Below, in pieces: positions 62,401 through 64,000 of a stretch of 64,000 nt of DNA. Origin of the DNA: a bacterium (GTDB taxonomy: Bacteria > Sysuimicrobiota > Sysuimicrobiia > Sysuimicrobiales > Segetimicrobiaceae); contig DATGHU010000026.1 of assembly GCA_035307765.1 (NCBI GenBank), positions 33,418-97,417 of the forward strand, written 5' to 3'. The notes under the pieces were generated by a model. That model was not told the origin of the DNA, made no database searches, and saw nothing but the letters and a program-made list of their open reading frames with translations. The translations under genes were made by a program, and so were the position numbers. Within the stretch, counting starts at the first letter, position 1. Each line of letters starts with the position of its first letter.

Positions 62401-63127
62401 AGGCCGTGATCGTGAAGAGCTTTCCCACTTCGTCTTCGATCGCGGCGGCACTCACATACTCCGCGAGATCGAGTTCCCGCACCGGCACGGTTTCGTCGAT
62501 TCGACCAACTTTCACGTAATGCACGGGCGTGAGCTTCTGCGCCTCCACCCAATCCACACGCAACCCGTCGAAGGCCAGAAATCGGTGCTCCTTCGTCACC
62601 GAGATCTGCCGGTCGCCGAGGTACCAAAGTCGAACGGTCCGCAGCGGCTCTGCGATTTCTCGGTGCATCGTCTGTGTGACCTTGCGGAAACGGTTCCGGT
62701 GCGTCAGGACCTCTTCGCCCGCCTGGATCTCCTCGATCGTCTTGAATCCCTCTCGGGAGATCACACGGGTGCCCGCCGGAAAACAGTTCAGCGCGGTGAC
62801 GCGTTTGGGGTTGCCCACCGCGTGCATGATCCGACCGCCGGGGATGAACCGAAAATCCTCCATCAGCCAGTAGAACTCCCGAGCGAACCGCTCCCGCGCC
62901 TCGGGCGTCGGCTCCACGCTCGCCACGCCGCGGGCCACGCGCTCCCACATCTCGACCGGGGTGAGCTCCAGGATCTGCCCATCGCGGTCGCGCAGCGCGT
63001 ACTTGTCGATGAAGACGCGCGCGCGCAGCTCGTCCCCCCCGAAGAACTCCAGGGTCTCCTGCGGCAGCGGTGCGGGGGCGGCGGGCCCCTCTTTGGCTGC
63101 GGCGGCGGGCTCGGATGTCAGTGCCAT
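59471..63127 (-). CDS. nrdJ: adenosylcobalamin-dependent (class II) ribonucleotide reductase, intein-containing
   Basis: 1218-residue precursor; about 827 residues after intein removal. Extein motifs: N-terminal WERVARGVASVEPTPEARER, first redox Cys in NCYVLPIKDDSIESIF (split by the intein), TGSTSFMELMSLTTGTIGQS, the radical/active site NPCSEIPLEPYGCCCLGNVS, and TVPPVGSGAVLAGTTSGVEP. The C-terminus has Cys-rich CPDCGNSLIHENGCSSC plus SCGYSRC. Reduces ribonucleotides using adenosylcobalamin. The ATG at 63127 is 53 nt after the nrdR stop, in one transcript under an NrdR box. Confidence 0.96.
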   Translation of the reverse strand: MALTSEPAAAAKEGPAAPAPLPQETLEFFGGDELRARVFIDKYALRDRDGQILELTPVEMWERVARGVASVEPTPEARERFAREFYWLMEDFRFIPGGRIMHAVGNPKRVTALNCFPAGTRVISREGFKTIEEIQAGEEVLTHRNRFRKVTQTMHREIAEPLRTVRLWYLGDRQISVTKEHRFLAFDGLRVDWVEAQKLTPVHYVKVGRIDETVPVRELDLAEYVSAAAIEDEVGKLFTITAYVGGQGARGRAESRRVCRKVPLDERFGLWLGFFMAEGGVTENSVYFTFSKDDEPYAEAICTLTQQLFGVEAAIQRREGQEGHWLRVYVHSKLMVEFMKNFFGGAFHAHDKRLPAWFLTVGKVVQKAFIAGLFSGDGVIRDTSMKIFLANPDLVRQVFAILLRLGVVASIRWEGILRYTRHRGLWINVGTQRYVEAIRAWLEGKWDHDAVLAEVPQNFFYKVVDGDLYVKVKECGWTPPSGETVYDLTVEGDHSFVAEFAVAHNCYVLPIKDDSIESIFQWMKEAARTYSLGGGVGGDISVLRPAGAPVNNAARTSTGSTSFMELMSLTTGTIGQSGRRGALMITIADHHPDVLEFTKIKRNLSRVRYANISVRISDDFMRAVEADAPWELYFENDRAAIRRTVSAREVWAELIQGARNFAEPGVIFWDTIKRWSTSEYNGMNVITTNPCSEIPLEPYGCCCLGNVSLAAFVTDEFSPQAQVDWPHLERALRLATRFLDNILDYNADKHPLPEQRAASLYSRRIGVGFTGLGDLLCKLRLKYDTEDAVAFVDRLFDRIKNIVYDESVTLGEEKGVFPGYDAERHLRGRFLQTLEPAVQARIREHGLRNVALLTVPPVGSGAVLAGTTSGVEPIFDLGYTRRSESLSQETFAVYHPLVRAYMERFGVASEDDLPGFFVTAHQITPEVRVQMQAAIQKHIDHSISSTVNCAADTGEEDVAKIYLLAWKMGCKGITVYRANSRENILTAGTKRSLEASEGTHGTAAPQAEEKGAPAALAGPPPVWEPRPKRPRPKVTTGRTERIETPRGRIYVTINEDDRGVCEVFVQSLDVEADAIGRMASLALRTGADPRDVIEQLWRVQSREVAIDRSGDGTIVRVTTVAQGVALAVGRALYGPGFRPDLVFPMADRLPEPRSSNGHTNGGGADGPVELAVEAAGRSTQAEIQQPLLTFAGVCPDCGNSLIHENGCSSCRSCGYSRC
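61613..62785 (-). other. intein with LAGLIDADG homing endonuclease inside NrdJ
   Basis: In-frame insertion of 391 residues (precursor residues 115-505). Block A begins CFPAGTRVISREGFKTIEEI, block B is VTKEHRFLAF (Thr-x-x-His type), block F is VYDLTVEGDHSFVAEFAV and block G ends AHN, directly before the +1 Cys of the extein (CYVLPIKDD). The central domain shows two DOD endonuclease motifs, LWLGFFMAEGG and FIAGLFSGDG. All splice residues (Cys1, block B His, His-Asn, Cys+1) are present, so splicing is expected. Insertion is at the redox Cys of the reductase. Confidence 0.95.
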
Positions 63128-63180
63128 CGGCGTCCTCCGGGAGAAGCAGATAGTGGAGACGAATGCGGCACGATCGTGGA

Positions 63181-63705
63181 TTAATTCCGCTCGGGATCGG
63201 GTGGAGTGACTGGGATCAGCGCGATCTGCGGCGCCAGCTCCGCCTCGCGCTGCTTGCGGGCCTTTAGGCGCTGGATCTCATCCATCAGGCGGTCCACATC
63301 GGCCACCCGACGGTACACCGACGCGAACCGCACGTAGGCGACGTCGTCCATGTGGCGGAGCCGTTCGATCACCTGGTCCCCGATCACCCGGCTCGTGACA
63401 TCCGCGACCCCGCGCTCCTGCAGCGCCCGCTCGATCTGCTCCGCCACGCGCTCCAAGGTCTCTCGGGTCACCGGCCGGCCCTCGCAGGCCCGGACCATCC
63501 CGGTGAGGATCTTGGTCCGATCGAAGTCCTCGCGCCGCCCGTCCCGCTTGACGACGTGCAGCGCGGCCCGCTCCACCCGTTCGAATGTGGTGAACCGCCG
63601 CCGGCATACCGGGCATTCTCGCCGCCGCCGGATCCCTGCCCCGTCTTCGATCGCCCTGGAGTCCAGGACTTTGCTGTCGGTCCAGCTGCAGTACGGACAC
63701 CGCAC
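63181..63705 (-). CDS. nrdR: transcriptional repressor NrdR
   Basis: 174 residues. Zinc ribbon VRCPYCSWTDSKVLDSRAIE with RRRECPVCRRRFTTFERVE, then the ATP-cone (VVKRDGRREDFDRTKILTGM, VTRETLERVAEQIE) and VAYVRFASVYRRVADVD. Represses ribonucleotide reductase genes when (d)ATP is bound. Start taken as GTG at 63705 because the zinc ribbon normally begins at Met-x-Cys-Pro; GGTGAGG lies 9 nt upstream. A GTG at 63720 is the alternative. It precedes nrdJ, which it probably regulates together with itself. Confidence 0.95.
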   Translation of the reverse strand: MRCPYCSWTDSKVLDSRAIEDGAGIRRRRECPVCRRRFTTFERVERAALHVVKRDGRREDFDRTKILTGMVRACEGRPVTRETLERVAEQIERALQERGVADVTSRVIGDQVIERLRHMDDVAYVRFASVYRRVADVDRLMDEIQRLKARKQREAELAPQIALIPVTPPDPERN

Positions 63706-63743
63706 GGATGTTTGCCTCACCGTCTACATCTAGAAGTAGAGGG

Positions 63744-63772
63744 ATCATAACACACAAGATATAGTGTCTCAA
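63744..63772 (-). promoter_or_regulatory. nrdR-nrdJ promoter with embedded NrdR box
   Basis: Minus strand: TTGAGA (63767-63772), 17-bp spacer, TATGAT (63744-63749). The spacer is filled by ACACTATATCTTGTGT (63752-63767), a near-perfect match to the NrdR-box consensus acaCwAtATaTwGtgt. A weaker palindrome, CTACTTCTAGATGTAG (63724-63739), lies 28 bp further down, centre to centre. Binding would block RNA polymerase. No cobalamin riboswitch was recognised. The remaining ~230 nt to the window end hold no supported gene. Confidence 0.85.
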
Positions 63773-64000
63773 GGGGGAAAACCTTCGCTGCCGCCTCAAA
63801 GTGAGGCGTGGCACCCCGGGTTCCGGGGCCGCAGGGCTCCCGCCGCCCTTTCTATCGGTCGCAAGACCCCGTTCCCTCATTCGACCGGATGGGCCACACA
63901 TTGAGGTCGGCAGGGGCGTCCCGGCCGGGGGTGGGTCGTCCGGGTTGGGGGCTCGGCCTCGGGAGGTGGCTCCCCCCCCCTGAACGCGGGCCCTGGGATC

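Noticed and set aside
63724..63739. Second NrdR box
   Set aside because: It is a palindrome with the flanking C and G in place, but the AT-rich centre does not match the consensus and the 28-bp centre distance is atypical. Kept only as a weak note.
63773..64000. Cobalamin riboswitch or a structural RNA upstream of nrdR-nrdJ
   Set aside because: No B12-box or other recognisable conserved core was found on either strand. The short inverted repeats present are expected in DNA this GC-rich. A covariance-model search would settle it.

Overview
The window is 64 kb of very GC-rich (about 70% by eye), densely packed bacterial chromosome. Genes run in long same-strand operons, mostly on the minus strand, and many are joined by 1-4 nt ATGA/GTGA/TGATG overlaps. 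No rRNA, tRNA, insertion sequence, phage or CRISPR array was recognised. The housekeeping gene order resembles Bacillota and related Terrabacteria (yicC-remA-kinase-coaC-priA-def-fmt-yugP-rsmB-rlmN-FHA-PP2C-prkC-rpe, and ileS-racemase-traR-lspA-lgt-rluD-pyrR). There is a T-box riboswitch, SepF and PASTA-kinase signalling. The window also encodes coenzyme F420 biosynthesis genes, a B12-dependent class II ribonucleotide reductase and an archaeal-type CMP kinase. I infer a high-GC Terrabacterial lineage outside classical Bacilli, possibly an uncultivated phylum; the exact taxon cannot be read from the sequence.

Layout. 0-7.6 kb (-): a crotonase cut by the window edge, ribosomal protein S1, a 4-hydroxybenzoyl-CoA-type thioesterase, a Dpp/Opp-type peptide ABC transporter (binding protein and two permeases), and proC behind a T-box leader. 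7.6-9.9 kb (+): F420 genes (nitroreductase-like reductase, cofD, cofC). 9.9-17.6 kb: a phosphate-starvation region with phoU, pstSCAB, methylglyoxal synthase, two small membrane proteins, a degenerate RNase H-like protein and a fusion of a PhoU-like (DUF47) domain to a PhoB-type winged helix. Four promoters here carry TTMACC-type hexamers repeated every 11 bp, each followed by a TANNNT -10 element at the same distance. 17.7-24.4 kb (+): a GlxR-like dehydrogenase, then an operon with its own sigma-70 promoter encoding a B12-dependent acyl-CoA mutase. The active-site residues match 2-hydroxyisobutyryl-CoA mutase rather than methylmalonyl-CoA mutase, and the operon also holds a PaaK-like CoA ligase, a MeaB-type GTPase and an MBL-fold hydrolase.

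24.4-38.6 kb (-): HDAC-like deacetylase, rpe, PASTA kinase, PP2C phosphatase, FHA protein, rlmN, rsmB, YugP peptidase, fmt, def, a Walker-less priA, a CoaC-like flavoprotein without CoaB, an archaeal-type CMP kinase where gmk usually sits, remA and yicC. 38.6-48.6 kb: a P-type cation ATPase, divergent rqcH, a GAF-GGDEF protein, pyrR, rluD, lgt, lspA, a TraR/DksA-type zinc-finger protein and an Asp/Glu racemase. 48.8-52.1 kb: ileS with its own promoter and an attenuator-like hairpin. 52.4-59.5 kb (-): a secreted Rap1a-like protein, mtnA, sepF, yggS, pgeF, phosphonate-type transporter genes phnECD (PhnE carries an Ig-like insertion) and a small DUF2630-like protein. 59.5-63.8 kb (-): nrdR-nrdJ, with a 391-residue homing-endonuclease intein in NrdJ and an NrdR box inside the promoter. 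The last ~230 nt show no gene I can support.

The most novel element is the proposed one-component phosphate regulator (PhoU-like domain fused to a winged helix) sitting beside a set of uniformly built Pho boxes. That regulon appears to include mgsA and uncharacterised small membrane proteins.
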